Assembly: GCA_049516635.1 (NCBI GenBank)
Contig: JBEKSX010000012.1
Location: 1-39,684 of the forward strand
Direction: 5' to 3'
DNA length: 39,684 nucleotides
Source: JBEKSX01 sp049516635
GTDB lineage: Bacteria > Bacteroidota > Ignavibacteria > Tepidaquicellales > OLB5
The notes below the pieces were generated by a model. The model made no database searches and had not been told where the DNA came from. It saw nothing but the letters and a program-made list of their open reading frames with translations. A program made the position numbers and the translations under genes. This document shows, piece after piece, positions 1-6,800 of the stretch; the stretch's first letter is position 1; each line of letters starts with the position of its first letter.

Positions 1-63
1 AGTTGGTAGAGCATCCCGCCTTGCGGGAGAAGAGGTCTTCCCGATTTATCGGGATCATCAGTT
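1..63 (+). pseudogene. Decayed tRNA (Thr-like copy), cut by window start
   Basis: The sequence aligns with the intact tRNA-Thr at 74-146 from its D-loop (AGTTGGTAGAGC) to the acceptor 3' strand (CATCAGT at 56-62). The arms no longer look like tRNA. The anticodon arm is a perfect palindrome (TCCCGC 14-19 with GCGGGA 23-28, 3-nt loop), and the T-arm is another (TCCCGA 39-44 with TCGGGA 49-54, loop TTTA). There is no normal 7-nt anticodon loop with U33 and no TTCRANY T-loop, so decoding is unlikely. The 5' end lies outside the window. It could instead be a structured RNA that keeps only tRNA ends. Confidence 0.6.
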
Positions 64-73
64 CTTTTACTTT

Positions 74-146
<73 letters not shown>

Positions 147-168
147 CTGAGAAATAAAAAAGTTTTAT

Positions 169-225
169 GCGGGAGTAACTCAGTTACTAGAATCACCCGC
201 CATTCAGCGGATTGGTCACGGGTTC
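169..225 (+). pseudogene. Truncated tRNA-Gly copy 1
   Basis: It begins with GCGGGAGTAACTCAGTT, as in the intact tRNA-Gly at 325, and ends after CACGGGTTC in the T-arm. The 3' half of the T-arm and the acceptor 3' strand are absent. The D-loop GG is changed to AC, and the D-stem 3' strand reads GAAT rather than GAGT. The anticodon arm is an imperfect hairpin (ACCCGC 195-200 with GCGGAT 207-212, one mismatch). This is the more degraded of the two copies and should not be able to act as a tRNA. Confidence 0.8.
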
Positions 226-246
226 TTTTATAGATCGATTTGTTAT

Positions 247-303
247 GCGGGAGTAACTCAGTTGGTAGAGTCACCCGCCATACGGCGGGTTGATCACGGG
301 TTT
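247..303 (+). pseudogene. Truncated tRNA-Gly copy 2 with palindromic anticodon arm
   Basis: The acceptor 5' strand and D-arm (GCGGGAG, ACTC/GAGT) match the intact tRNA-Gly at 325. The anticodon arm is replaced by a perfect 7-bp hairpin, ACCCGCC (273-279) and GGCGGGT (284-290), around a 4-nt loop ATAC. Sequence after CACGGGTT is a T-rich tract, so the T-loop, T-stem 3' strand and acceptor 3' strand are missing. It is not expected to be a working tRNA. Confidence 0.8.
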
Positions 304-324
304 TTTAATAGATTGATATTTTTT

Positions 325-397
325 GCGGGAGTAACTCAGTTGGTAGAGTCACAGCCTTCCAAGCTGTTGGTCGCGGGTTCGAGTCCCGTCTCCCGCT
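325..397 (+). tRNA. tRNA-Gly (anticodon TCC)
   Basis: This is a complete cloverleaf. The acceptor GCGGGAG (325-331) pairs with CTCCCGC (390-396), discriminator T397. The D-stem is ACTC/GAGT. The anticodon stem ACAGC/GCTGT carries loop CTTCCAA with anticodon TCC at 358-360. The T-arm is GCGGG TTCGAGT CCCGT. It reads GGA and GGG. CCA is not encoded. Its truncated copies lie immediately upstream at a 78-bp period. Confidence 0.96.
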
Positions 398-399
398 CG

Positions 400-432
400 G
401 AAAAAGTTTCATGACCGGGAAATAACTTTTTC
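400..432 (+). terminator. Hairpin after tRNA-Gly, possible weak terminator
   Basis: GAAAAAGTT (400-408) pairs perfectly with AACTTTTTC (424-432) across a 15-nt loop, three bases after the tRNA-Gly end. The T-run lies inside the 3' arm of the stem. It could end the tRNA transcript or serve as a 3' processing structure. The stem is A/T-rich, so termination is uncertain. Confidence 0.35.
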
Positions 433-463
433 GGTATTAAAATTAAAAGTTTTATAAATTAAT

Positions 464-518
464 AGCGGTTCATCAAACCGCTTAAGCAGGGATCGGGATG
501 GAATATCCCCTACCCTGC
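464..518 (+). promoter_or_regulatory. Two-hairpin RNA leader of rpmG
   Basis: Hairpin 1 is AGCGGTT (464-470), loop CATCA, AACCGCT (476-482). Hairpin 2 has an outer stem GCAGGG (486-491) with CCCTGC (513-518), a symmetric 3x3 internal loop (ATC/CTA) and an inner stem GGGAT (495-499) with ATCCC (505-509). It ends 16 nt before the rpmG ATG, and its 3' strand abuts the only purine-rich site (CAGGA). There is no T-run after it, so it does not look like a terminator. A role in translation control or processing is inference. Confidence 0.5.
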
Positions 519-534
519 AGGAAAAATAAATTAA

Positions 535-696
535 ATGGCTAAAGAAGGCAGATTAATAATCACTCTCGAATGTTCCGTTTGCAAGAACCGCAATTATAGT
601 ACTACCAAAAATAAATCAAAGCATTCAGGAAGAGTAGAATACAAAAAGTTCTGCAGTTTTTGTAATAAACACACAATTCATAAAGAGACTAAATAA
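535..696 (+). CDS. rpmG: 50S ribosomal protein L33
   Basis: A 53-codon gene beginning MAKEGRLIITLECSVC, the usual size of bacterial L33, a small protein of the large ribosomal subunit near the E-site. Four cysteines form two CxxC pairs (C13/C16 and C40/C43), so this is the zinc-binding form; some bacteria also have a cysteine-free paralogue used under zinc limitation. The start ATG follows CAGGA at short distance, directly after a two-hairpin leader. The tRNA-Trp gene begins three bases after the stop codon, and secE follows, an order common in Chlorobi-, Thermus- and Firmicutes-like genomes. All genes to rpoC lie on the same strand and may share transcripts. Confidence 0.95.
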   Translation: MAKEGRLIITLECSVCKNRNYSTTKNKSKHSGRVEYKKFCSFCNKHTIHKETK

Positions 697-699
697 TAA

Positions 700-772
700 A
701 CGTCAGTGGCTCAATTGGTAGAGCAGCGGTCTCCAAAACCGCAGGTTGGGGGTTCGAGTCCCTCCTGACGTG
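700..772 (+). tRNA. tRNA-Trp (anticodon CCA)
   Basis: The acceptor ACGTCAG (700-706) pairs fully with CTGACGT (765-771), and the discriminator is G772, the tryptophan identity base. The D-stem is GCTC/GAGC. The anticodon stem GCGGT/ACCGC carries loop CTCCAAA with anticodon CCA at 733-735. The T-arm is GGGGG TTCGAGT CCCTC. It sits between rpmG (three bases upstream) and secE, so it is probably cut out of an mRNA by RNase P and 3' nucleases. The 3' CCA is not encoded. Confidence 0.96.
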
Positions 773-809
773 CAACCATAGGGGTCTAAGGATAAACGGA
801 GAAACAAGT

Positions 810-992
810 TTGAAAACAAAAATAATATCGTTCTTCACAGACATTATCAAAGAGATGAGAAAGGTCACATGGCCTAAGAAGGAAGAATTAAGGGAATCAA
901 CATTAGTTGTCCTCGTAACTTCTTTAATCTTTGCAGTGTTTGTCTACATAATTGACAAAATTTTAAGTGAAGGGTTAAAAGTTATATTTTAA
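810..992 (+). CDS. secE: Protein translocase subunit SecE
   Basis: A 60-residue single-span SecE, the short form found outside Enterobacteria. It clamps SecY in the SecYEG channel of the inner membrane. The N-terminal amphipathic segment carries the conserved MRKVTWPKKEEL motif (about residues 16-27), followed by one membrane helix (about residues 31-52). The start is a TTG preceded by GGAGA at 798-802. The TTG fits the SecE N-terminus and no earlier ATG is available. The nusG ATG follows the stop after three bases, the classical secE-nusG pair. Confidence 0.95.
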   Translation: MKTKIISFFTDIIKEMRKVTWPKKEELRESTLVVLVTSLIFAVFVYIIDKILSEGLKVIF

Positions 993-995
993 GTA

Positions 996-1562
996 ATGGC
1001 GGAAAGCATAGAAAATATTGAACAGGCACCGGATAAAAAATGGTATGCCATTAGAACCATTACTGGTCATGAAAAGAGGGTAAAAACTTATCTCGAAAGT
1101 GAAATATCCAATGCAGGACTGGAGTTTAAGATAACTCAGGTACTGATCCCTGAAGAAAAGGTGTTTGAAGTAAAAGGCGGAAAGAAAAAAATAAAATTTA
1201 AAAATTTCTTCCCGGGATACATCCTGATAGAAGCGGTTCTCGATAATCAAGTTTCTAACTTTATTTCACGAACCCCTTCCGTGCTGAAGGTTGTTGGCGG
1301 TAAAAATGAGGCTATCCCTTTAAGGGAAGGCGAGATTAAAAGGATCCTTGGAAGAATCAACGATTCCGAGGACAAGGAAAAAATTGACGTACAATTCGAA
1401 AAAGGTGACCTGGTTAAAGTGATAAATGGTCCTTTCGTAAGTTTCAACGGAACTATTAACGAGATTAATCTCGAAAGAATGAAAGTTAAGGTGATGGTCA
1501 GCATATTCGGCAGGAAAACACCTATAGAACTTGATTTCACACAGATAGAAAAAGAAAAATAG
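996..1562 (+). CDS. nusG: Transcription antitermination/termination factor NusG
   Basis: 188 residues. The N-terminal NGN domain begins with KKWYAIRTITGHEKRV and contains the FFPGYILIEA strand-turn; it binds the RNA polymerase clamp. The C-terminal KOW domain is in FEKGDLVKVINGPFVSFNG, about residues 134-152; it contacts Rho or ribosomal protein S10. The length is typical for NusG without insertions. A bona fide Rho is encoded at 25598, so Rho-NusG cooperation is plausible here. It lies three bases after secE and 44 bp before rplK. Confidence 0.96.
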   Translation: MAESIENIEQAPDKKWYAIRTITGHEKRVKTYLESEISNAGLEFKITQVLIPEEKVFEVKGGKKKIKFKNFFPGYILIEAVLDNQVSNFISRTPSVLKVVGGKNEAIPLREGEIKRILGRINDSEDKEKIDVQFEKGDLVKVINGPFVSFNGTINEINLERMKVKVMVSIFGRKTPIELDFTQIEKEK

Positions 1563-1606
1563 AATTAAAAAAGAGTATCAATACATTATCTAATTAAGAA
1601 CTAATT

Positions 1607-2032
1607 ATGGCAAAAAAAGTAGTGGGATTTGTGAAGCTTCAGATACCGGCAGGGCAAGCGAATATGGCTCCTCCCGTGGGTCCGGCATTGGGTCAAAGAG
1701 GTGTTAACGGTATGGAGTTTTGCAAGCAGTTCAATGCAAGAACACAAAAAGACCAGGGTATGATAATACCCGTGGTTATAACCGTATATTCCGATAAGTC
1801 TTTTTCCTTTATAACAAAAACTCCGCCTGCTGCTATCCTTTTATTAAAAGCAGCTAAGCTGGAGAAAGGAAGTGCACAGTCAAACAAGGCTAAAGTAGGA
1901 AAAGTAACCCGAAAGCAGGTTGCCGAAATTGCACAAATTAAAATGAAAGATCTGAATGCCCGATCTATAGAAGCCGCCAGTAAGATAATTGCCGGAACAG
2001 CAAGGAGCATGGGCATCACAATTGAAGGTTAA
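1607..2032 (+). CDS. rplK: 50S ribosomal protein L11
   Basis: 141 residues, the standard L11 length. The N-terminal domain has the proline-rich VKLQIPAGQANMAPPVGPAL signature, and the C-terminal RNA-binding domain carries the conserved IAGTARSMGI motif near the end. L11 forms the GTPase-associated centre with 23S rRNA and the L10-L12 stalk, whose genes follow. rplA starts 11 bp downstream, the conserved L11-L1 pairing in which L1 is often the autoregulator. Confidence 0.97.
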   Translation: MAKKVVGFVKLQIPAGQANMAPPVGPALGQRGVNGMEFCKQFNARTQKDQGMIIPVVITVYSDKSFSFITKTPPAAILLLKAAKLEKGSAQSNKAKVGKVTRKQVAEIAQIKMKDLNARSIEAASKIIAGTARSMGITIEG

Positions 2033-2043
2033 CTATTAATAAA

Positions 2044-2733
2044 ATGAATATCAGCAAAAGAAGAAAAGATATATTAAAAAAGAACGATCCTATAAAAAAA
2101 TATACTATACCTGAAGCAATTTTGAAGATCAAGGATACAGCGAACGCTAAGTTTGATGAATCGGTAGATATTGCTATCAAACTGGGTGTCGATCCAAGGC
2201 AGGCAGACCAGCTTGTAAGAGGAACGGTTACATTGCCCCATGGTACGGGAAAAACTGTCCGTGTCCTTGTGGTCGCAAAACCAGAAAGACACGAAGAAGC
2301 ACTAAATGCAGGAGCGGATTTTGTAGGTTTTGATGATTATATCAAAAAGATCCAGGAAGGCTGGGCTGACTGTGATGTCATCATCGCAACTCCGGATGTC
2401 ATGAGTGAAATTGGCAAACTGGGAAAAATATTGGGTCCAAAAGGATTGATGCCTAATCCGAAAAGCGGAACTGTTACAAATGATATTACAAAAGCAGTTC
2501 ACGAAGTCAAGGCTGGACGAATCGAATTCAGGGTTGATAAAGCGGGAATAGTACATGCCTGTCTGGGTAAAGCATCATTCGAGGCAAAAAAACTGGAAGA
2601 GAATATCAATACTTTTATAAACCAGATAATCAGGATGAAACCCACTACAGCTAAAGGCCAATACGTGAAAAGTATTACATTGAACAGTACAATGGGACCA
2701 GGATTTTCGATAAACAGGACAGAAGTAGTATAG
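2044..2733 (+). CDS. rplA: 50S ribosomal protein L1
   Basis: 229 residues, full length. The conserved central stretch KLGKILGPKGLMPNPKSGTV and the terminal GPGFSINRTEV region identify L1, which builds the mobile stalk at the E-site. In many bacteria L1 represses its own L11-L1 message; I did not find an obvious L1-site mimic upstream, so regulation here is unproven. It is cotranscribed with rplK (11 bp gap) and followed by rplJ after 48 bp. Confidence 0.97.
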   Translation: MNISKRRKDILKKNDPIKKYTIPEAILKIKDTANAKFDESVDIAIKLGVDPRQADQLVRGTVTLPHGTGKTVRVLVVAKPERHEEALNAGADFVGFDDYIKKIQEGWADCDVIIATPDVMSEIGKLGKILGPKGLMPNPKSGTVTNDITKAVHEVKAGRIEFRVDKAGIVHACLGKASFEAKKLEENINTFINQIIRMKPTTAKGQYVKSITLNSTMGPGFSINRTEVV

Positions 2734-2781
2734 GATTACGGAAATACAGAAAGTAAAATTTTAATATTAAGAACCGGACAC

Positions 2782-3321
2782 ATGAATAAGAAACAGAAAG
2801 AACAAACAGTACTGGAAATCAAAAATAAGCTGGATAAAGCAACAAGTCTTTATTTAACCGATTTTACAGGTTTAACTGTTGAGGAAACTAACCAATTCAG
2901 GGATGAATTATACGAAGCGAAAGTTGATTACAAGGTTATGAAAAATACCTTGATCAGGAAAGCTTTAGAGACTGCTTCAAGCGGTAAATTTAGCGGACAA
3001 GCTGACAAACTGCTGGAAAACCTCAAAGGTCCGACGGGAGTAATTTTTGCGTATGAAGATCCTGTTTCCCCTGCCAAAATAATAAAAAAATTCTATGAAA
3101 AAATCAAAAGACCCAATCTAAAAGTTGCTCTGATCGAGAATATCGCTTATGATAAATCTAAACTAAATCAACTTGCGGCATTACCAAGCAAACCGGAGAT
3201 AATATCATCAATTATAGGCAGTATACATGCACCGATATCGGGTATCGTAAATGCATTAAATGCAGTCATTAGAGACCTTGCTTCTGTCATAGAAGAAGTA
3301 GCCAGAAAAAAAGAAAATTAG
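2782..3321 (+). CDS. rplJ: 50S ribosomal protein L10
   Basis: 179 residues. The N-terminal rRNA-binding domain shows the L10 pattern YLTDFTGLTVEETNQFRDEL and the VDYKVMKNTLIRKAL segment (about residues 23-67). The long C-terminal helix (SVIEEVARKKEN) is the docking site for L7/L12 dimers. It anchors the stalk that recruits translation GTPases. rplL follows after 35 bp with a much stronger ribosome-binding site, consistent with the need for several L12 copies per L10. Confidence 0.96.
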   Translation: MNKKQKEQTVLEIKNKLDKATSLYLTDFTGLTVEETNQFRDELYEAKVDYKVMKNTLIRKALETASSGKFSGQADKLLENLKGPTGVIFAYEDPVSPAKIIKKFYEKIKRPNLKVALIENIAYDKSKLNQLAALPSKPEIISSIIGSIHAPISGIVNALNAVIRDLASVIEEVARKKEN

Positions 3322-3341
3322 AATAAAAACATATAAAATAT

Positions 3342-3347
3342 AAGGAG
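3342..3347 (+). promoter_or_regulatory. Strong ribosome-binding site of rplL
   Basis: AAGGAG lies nine bases before the rplL ATG. Most genes in this window have only weak or no Shine-Dalgarno match, so a near-consensus site in front of the stalk protein, which is needed in several copies per ribosome, is likely functional. Confidence 0.7.
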
Positions 3348-3356
3348 AATCATAAC

Positions 3357-3734
3357 ATGTCTAAAGTAGCTGAAATTGCAGAACAAATAGAAAAACTCAC
3401 CTTACTTGAAGCTTCAGAGCTAAAAAAACTGCTTGAGGATAAGTTCGGAGTAACAGCTGCGGCACCTGTCATTATGGCCGGAGCTACCGGCGGGACAGCT
3501 CCAGCCGCACAAGAAGAAGAAAAGACCGAATTTACTGTAACGCTCGTTGACGTTGGAACCCAGAAGATCAATGTCATTAAAGCAGTTAAAAATGCTACCG
3601 GATTAGGTCTTACTGACGCAAAAGCCCTCGTTGAATCAGCTCCGAAAGCTGTAAAAGAAGGCATTATTAAAGCAGATGCTGAAAAACTTAAAGCAGAATT
3701 AGAAGCTGCCGGAGCTAAAGTAGAAATTAAATAA
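3357..3734 (+). CDS. rplL: 50S ribosomal protein L7/L12
   Basis: 125 residues. The N-terminal dimerisation domain (EIAEQIEKLTLLEASELKKL) is followed by a short Ala/Gly-rich hinge (about residues 35-55). The C-terminal factor-binding domain holds the signatures INVIKAVKNATGLGL and AKALVESAPK. L7/L12 dimers on L10 recruit and stimulate EF-Tu, EF-G and other GTPases. The gene lies between rplJ and the structured rplL-rpoB spacer, the usual order. Confidence 0.97.
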   Translation: MSKVAEIAEQIEKLTLLEASELKKLLEDKFGVTAAAPVIMAGATGGTAPAAQEEEKTEFTVTLVDVGTQKINVIKAVKNATGLGLTDAKALVESAPKAVKEGIIKADAEKLKAELEAAGAKVEIK

Positions 3735-3755
3735 ATTTAATTTTTATATAAGATT

Positions 3756-3777
3756 AAAATCTATAAACATAGATTTT
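3756..3777 (+). promoter_or_regulatory. Hairpin 1 in rplL-rpoB spacer
   Basis: AAAATCTAT (3756-3764) pairs perfectly with ATAGATTTT (3769-3777) around loop AAAC. This nine-bp stem is nearly all A/T and ends in four T residues, so it may be a weak attenuator that lowers read-through from ribosomal genes into rpoBC. The role is inferred by position from other bacteria. Confidence 0.35.
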
Positions 3778-3821
3778 CTCGGTTACCTGCAATTTTTAAA
3801 ACAATTTATTTGTTTATTTTT

Positions 3822-3862
3822 ATACTAAAACAAGTCGTCTGGTAAGCGGCACTGTTTAGTAT
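3822..3862 (+). promoter_or_regulatory. Hairpin 2 in rplL-rpoB spacer
   Basis: ATACTAAA (3822-3829) pairs with TTTAGTAT (3855-3862). After a one-base bulge the stem continues with CA/TG (3831-3832 with 3853-3854), and an inner short stem GTCG/CGGC closes around 3834-3850. It stands about 30 nt before the rpoB start. In E. coli the same spacer holds an RNase III site and an attenuator; a comparable processing role here is inference. Confidence 0.4.
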
Positions 3863-3877
3863 TTATTTACCCCCCAT

Positions 3878-3882
3878 GGAGG
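3878..3882 (+). promoter_or_regulatory. Ribosome-binding site of rpoB
   Basis: A full GGAGG lies ten bases before the rpoB ATG. It is one of the best Shine-Dalgarno matches in the window and fixes the rpoB start. Confidence 0.7.
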
Positions 3883-3892
3883 AAAACAATTA

Positions 3893-6800
3893 ATGACATT
3901 TGATCTAAATCGAATCAATTCGAATGGAAAGAGGATATTTCTATCCCGATCGAAGAAACAGATAGATACCCCCGACCTTCTTAACGTCCAGCTGGAATCA
4001 TTTAAAGAATTTTTACAGGAGGACGTACCCCCATCAGAAAGGAAAAAAACGGGTATTCAATCTGTTTTCCAAAAAAATTTCCCGATCACTGATTCACGTG
4101 AAACGGCAATTCTCGAATTTATCGAATATTACCTTGAAAAACCCCAGTATTCGATAAGAGAATGCCAGGAACAAGGCCTTACATATTCGGTTTCTTTAAA
4201 AACCAAGCTGCGTCTTTCAACCAAACCGAATAAAGAAGCCAAAGAGTACTCAAATGCTATCGAGCAGGATGTATATATGGGTAACATACCCTATATGACA
4301 AGCTACGGTAGTTTTATTATAAACGGGGCTGAACGGGTCATCGTTTCACAACTGCACAGGGCTCCCGGTGTAGTTTTCAGTGAATCGGTACACCAAAACG
4401 GTACAAAACTGTATTCTGCCAGAATTATACCCATGAAAGGGTCATGGGTTGAGTTCACTACAGATATCAACAACTGCTTGTTTGCTTATATCGACAGGAG
4501 AAAGAAATTCCCTGTTACAACGATTCTGAGGGCTCTCGGTTATTCAACAAACGAGGAGATACTCGATCTCTTCGGTCTTATCGAAGTAATTGACCTCCAG
4601 AAACAGAACTTAAAGGATTTTATAGGCAAACAGATATGTGATGACCTGATAGATAAAGAGACCGGCGAACTTCTGGCGGAAAAGGCAAGTGCAATAGATG
4701 ATGACCTGATAGATAAGATCAAGAAATCATCTATCACGAAATTAAAAATATTCAAATCAGACCGCCCGTATGAAGAATCATTGATCGCAAATACTCTTAA
4801 CAAAGATGCGGCCCAGTCTGAATCGGATGCACTGGAAGAGATATCAAAACAGCTAAAACCGTCAGACACGGATGATGAGACCGCAAAGAATCTCGTTGAT
4901 AAACTTTTCTTCAATGAGAAAAAATACGATCTTGGAGAAGTAGGCAGGTATAAAATAAATTATAGATTGGGTCTCAATATCCCGCCGAACAAAACGGTCC
5001 TCGATAAGGAAGATATTATCTCGATAATCAATTATCTCGTCGACCTGGAAGCGGGTAAGAAAGCTGTGGACGATATCGATCACCTGGGCAACAGGAGAGT
5101 AAGAAGCGTAAGCGAACAGCTTTCACAGCAGTTTAACGTAGGCCTTGCAAGAATGGCGAGAACTATCAGAGAAAGAATGAGCATACATGATGAAGAAAAT
5201 ATTACACCGGCTAATCTGGTAAGTGCCCGCACGATAACAACGGCTCTCATTTCATTTTTTGGAACAAGCCAGCTATCGCAATACATGGATCAGACCAATC
5301 CGCTCGCTGAAATGACACATAAGCGGAGAGTTAGCGCATTGGGACCCGGAGGACTCACAAGAGAGAGAGCAGGTTTTGAAGTAAGAGACGTGCACTATAC
5401 TCATTACGGAAGGCTGTGCCCTATCGAAACACCCGAAGGACCGAACATAGGACTAATATCCTCTTTATGCACACATGCCAGAATAAGCGCGTTCGGATTT
5501 ATTGAAACTCCTTACAGAAAGGTCAGGAACGGCAAAGTTTCCAACGATATAGATTACCTTTCCGCTGAAAAGGAGGACGATTTTATCATCGCACAGGCTA
5601 ATGTAGGTCTTGAAAACAGCCGTATGACAGATGACAAGATCAAGGCAAGATACAAAGGAGACTTTCCTATTGTAGCACCCGATCAGGTACACTATATGGA
5701 TGTGGCTCCTAATCAGATCGTAAGTGCAGCAGCAGCATTAATTCCCTTCCTGGAGCATGATGATGCTAACAGAGCTTTAATGGGTTCTAATATGCAAAGG
5801 CAGGCCGTTCCCCTGCTAAGACCTAAAGCTCCGCTTGTTGGAACAGGATTCGAACAGAAAGTCGCACACGATTCCCGTACATTGATACTTGCTGAAGGTA
5901 ATGGAGTAGTAGAATACGTATCAGCAGACAGGATAATTGTGAAATATGAAATCGATAAAAACTCGGAGCAGGCACTTACTACCTTCGATGATAAGGAGGT
6001 AGTTGAATACAACCTTATCAAATTCTTAAGGACCAATCAGGATACCTGTATAAACCAGAAACCTATCGTCAATGTTGGGGACGAGGTGAAGTTGGGCGAT
6101 GTTCTTGCTGATGGTTCTGCTACAGATCACGGAGAACTTGCATTAGGAAGAAGCATTCTTACAGCGTTCATGCCCTGGAAAGGATACAATTTTGAGGACG
6201 CTATTGTGATCAGCGAGAGGATAGTTGCTGAGGACGTATACACATCAATACATATTGAAGAATATGAACTACAGGTGCGTGATACAAAACGCGGAGAAGA
6301 GGAATTAACACGTGATATACCTAACGTGAGCGAAGAAGCAACAAAGGAACTCGATGAAGATGGGATAGTCAGGATAGGCGCGGAAGTTAAAGAAAATGAT
6401 ATCCTTATCGGTAAAGTCACACCCAAAGGCGAAACCGAACCGACACCCGAAGAAAAGCTGCTCCGCGCAATTTTCGGTGAAAAAGCAGGTGATGTCAAAG
6501 ATGCTTCATTGAAAGCACCTCCCGGAATGCGGGGTATAGTAATCAGCAAGAAACTCTTCACACGTAAGCAGAGAGACACAGAGACAAAAAAAGAAGAGAA
6601 GAAAAAACTGGATAAGCTCGAAGCTGAAAGAAGATCATCTCTGGAGAACCTGGATATCAGTCTGGTAACAAAGCTTGGAATCATTTTTGATGGAAAGGAA
6701 TCTGTCGGGATCAGGGATATCGAAGGCAATACAGTGATCAGAAGCGGGGTAAACCTAAAGAAGGAAACCTTTTTGAATCTTCTGGATAATCCGAATTTTA

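Larger units (their letters stand above)
168..323 (+). repeat. Two 78-bp tandem units of tRNA-Gly-derived sequence
   Basis: Unit 1 (168-245) and unit 2 (246-323) are direct repeats, alike at most positions. They precede the intact tRNA-Gly at 325 in register: the GCGGGAG acceptor starts fall at 169, 247 and 325, exactly 78 bp apart. Each unit keeps about 57 nt of the tRNA 5' part, followed by about 21 nt of AT-rich spacer that replaces the tRNA 3' part. The period is what is seen; origin by tandem duplication followed by decay is inference. Confidence 0.85.

Noticed and set aside
168..397. Short CRISPR-like array
   Set aside because: The three regularly spaced units are 78 bp apart, and the repeated part is tRNA-Gly sequence that grades into an intact tRNA; there are no short conserved repeats with unique spacers and no cas genes.
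5260..5340. Rifampicin-resistance changes in rpoB
   Set aside because: The positions matching E. coli D516, H526 and S531 are the normal sensitive residues.
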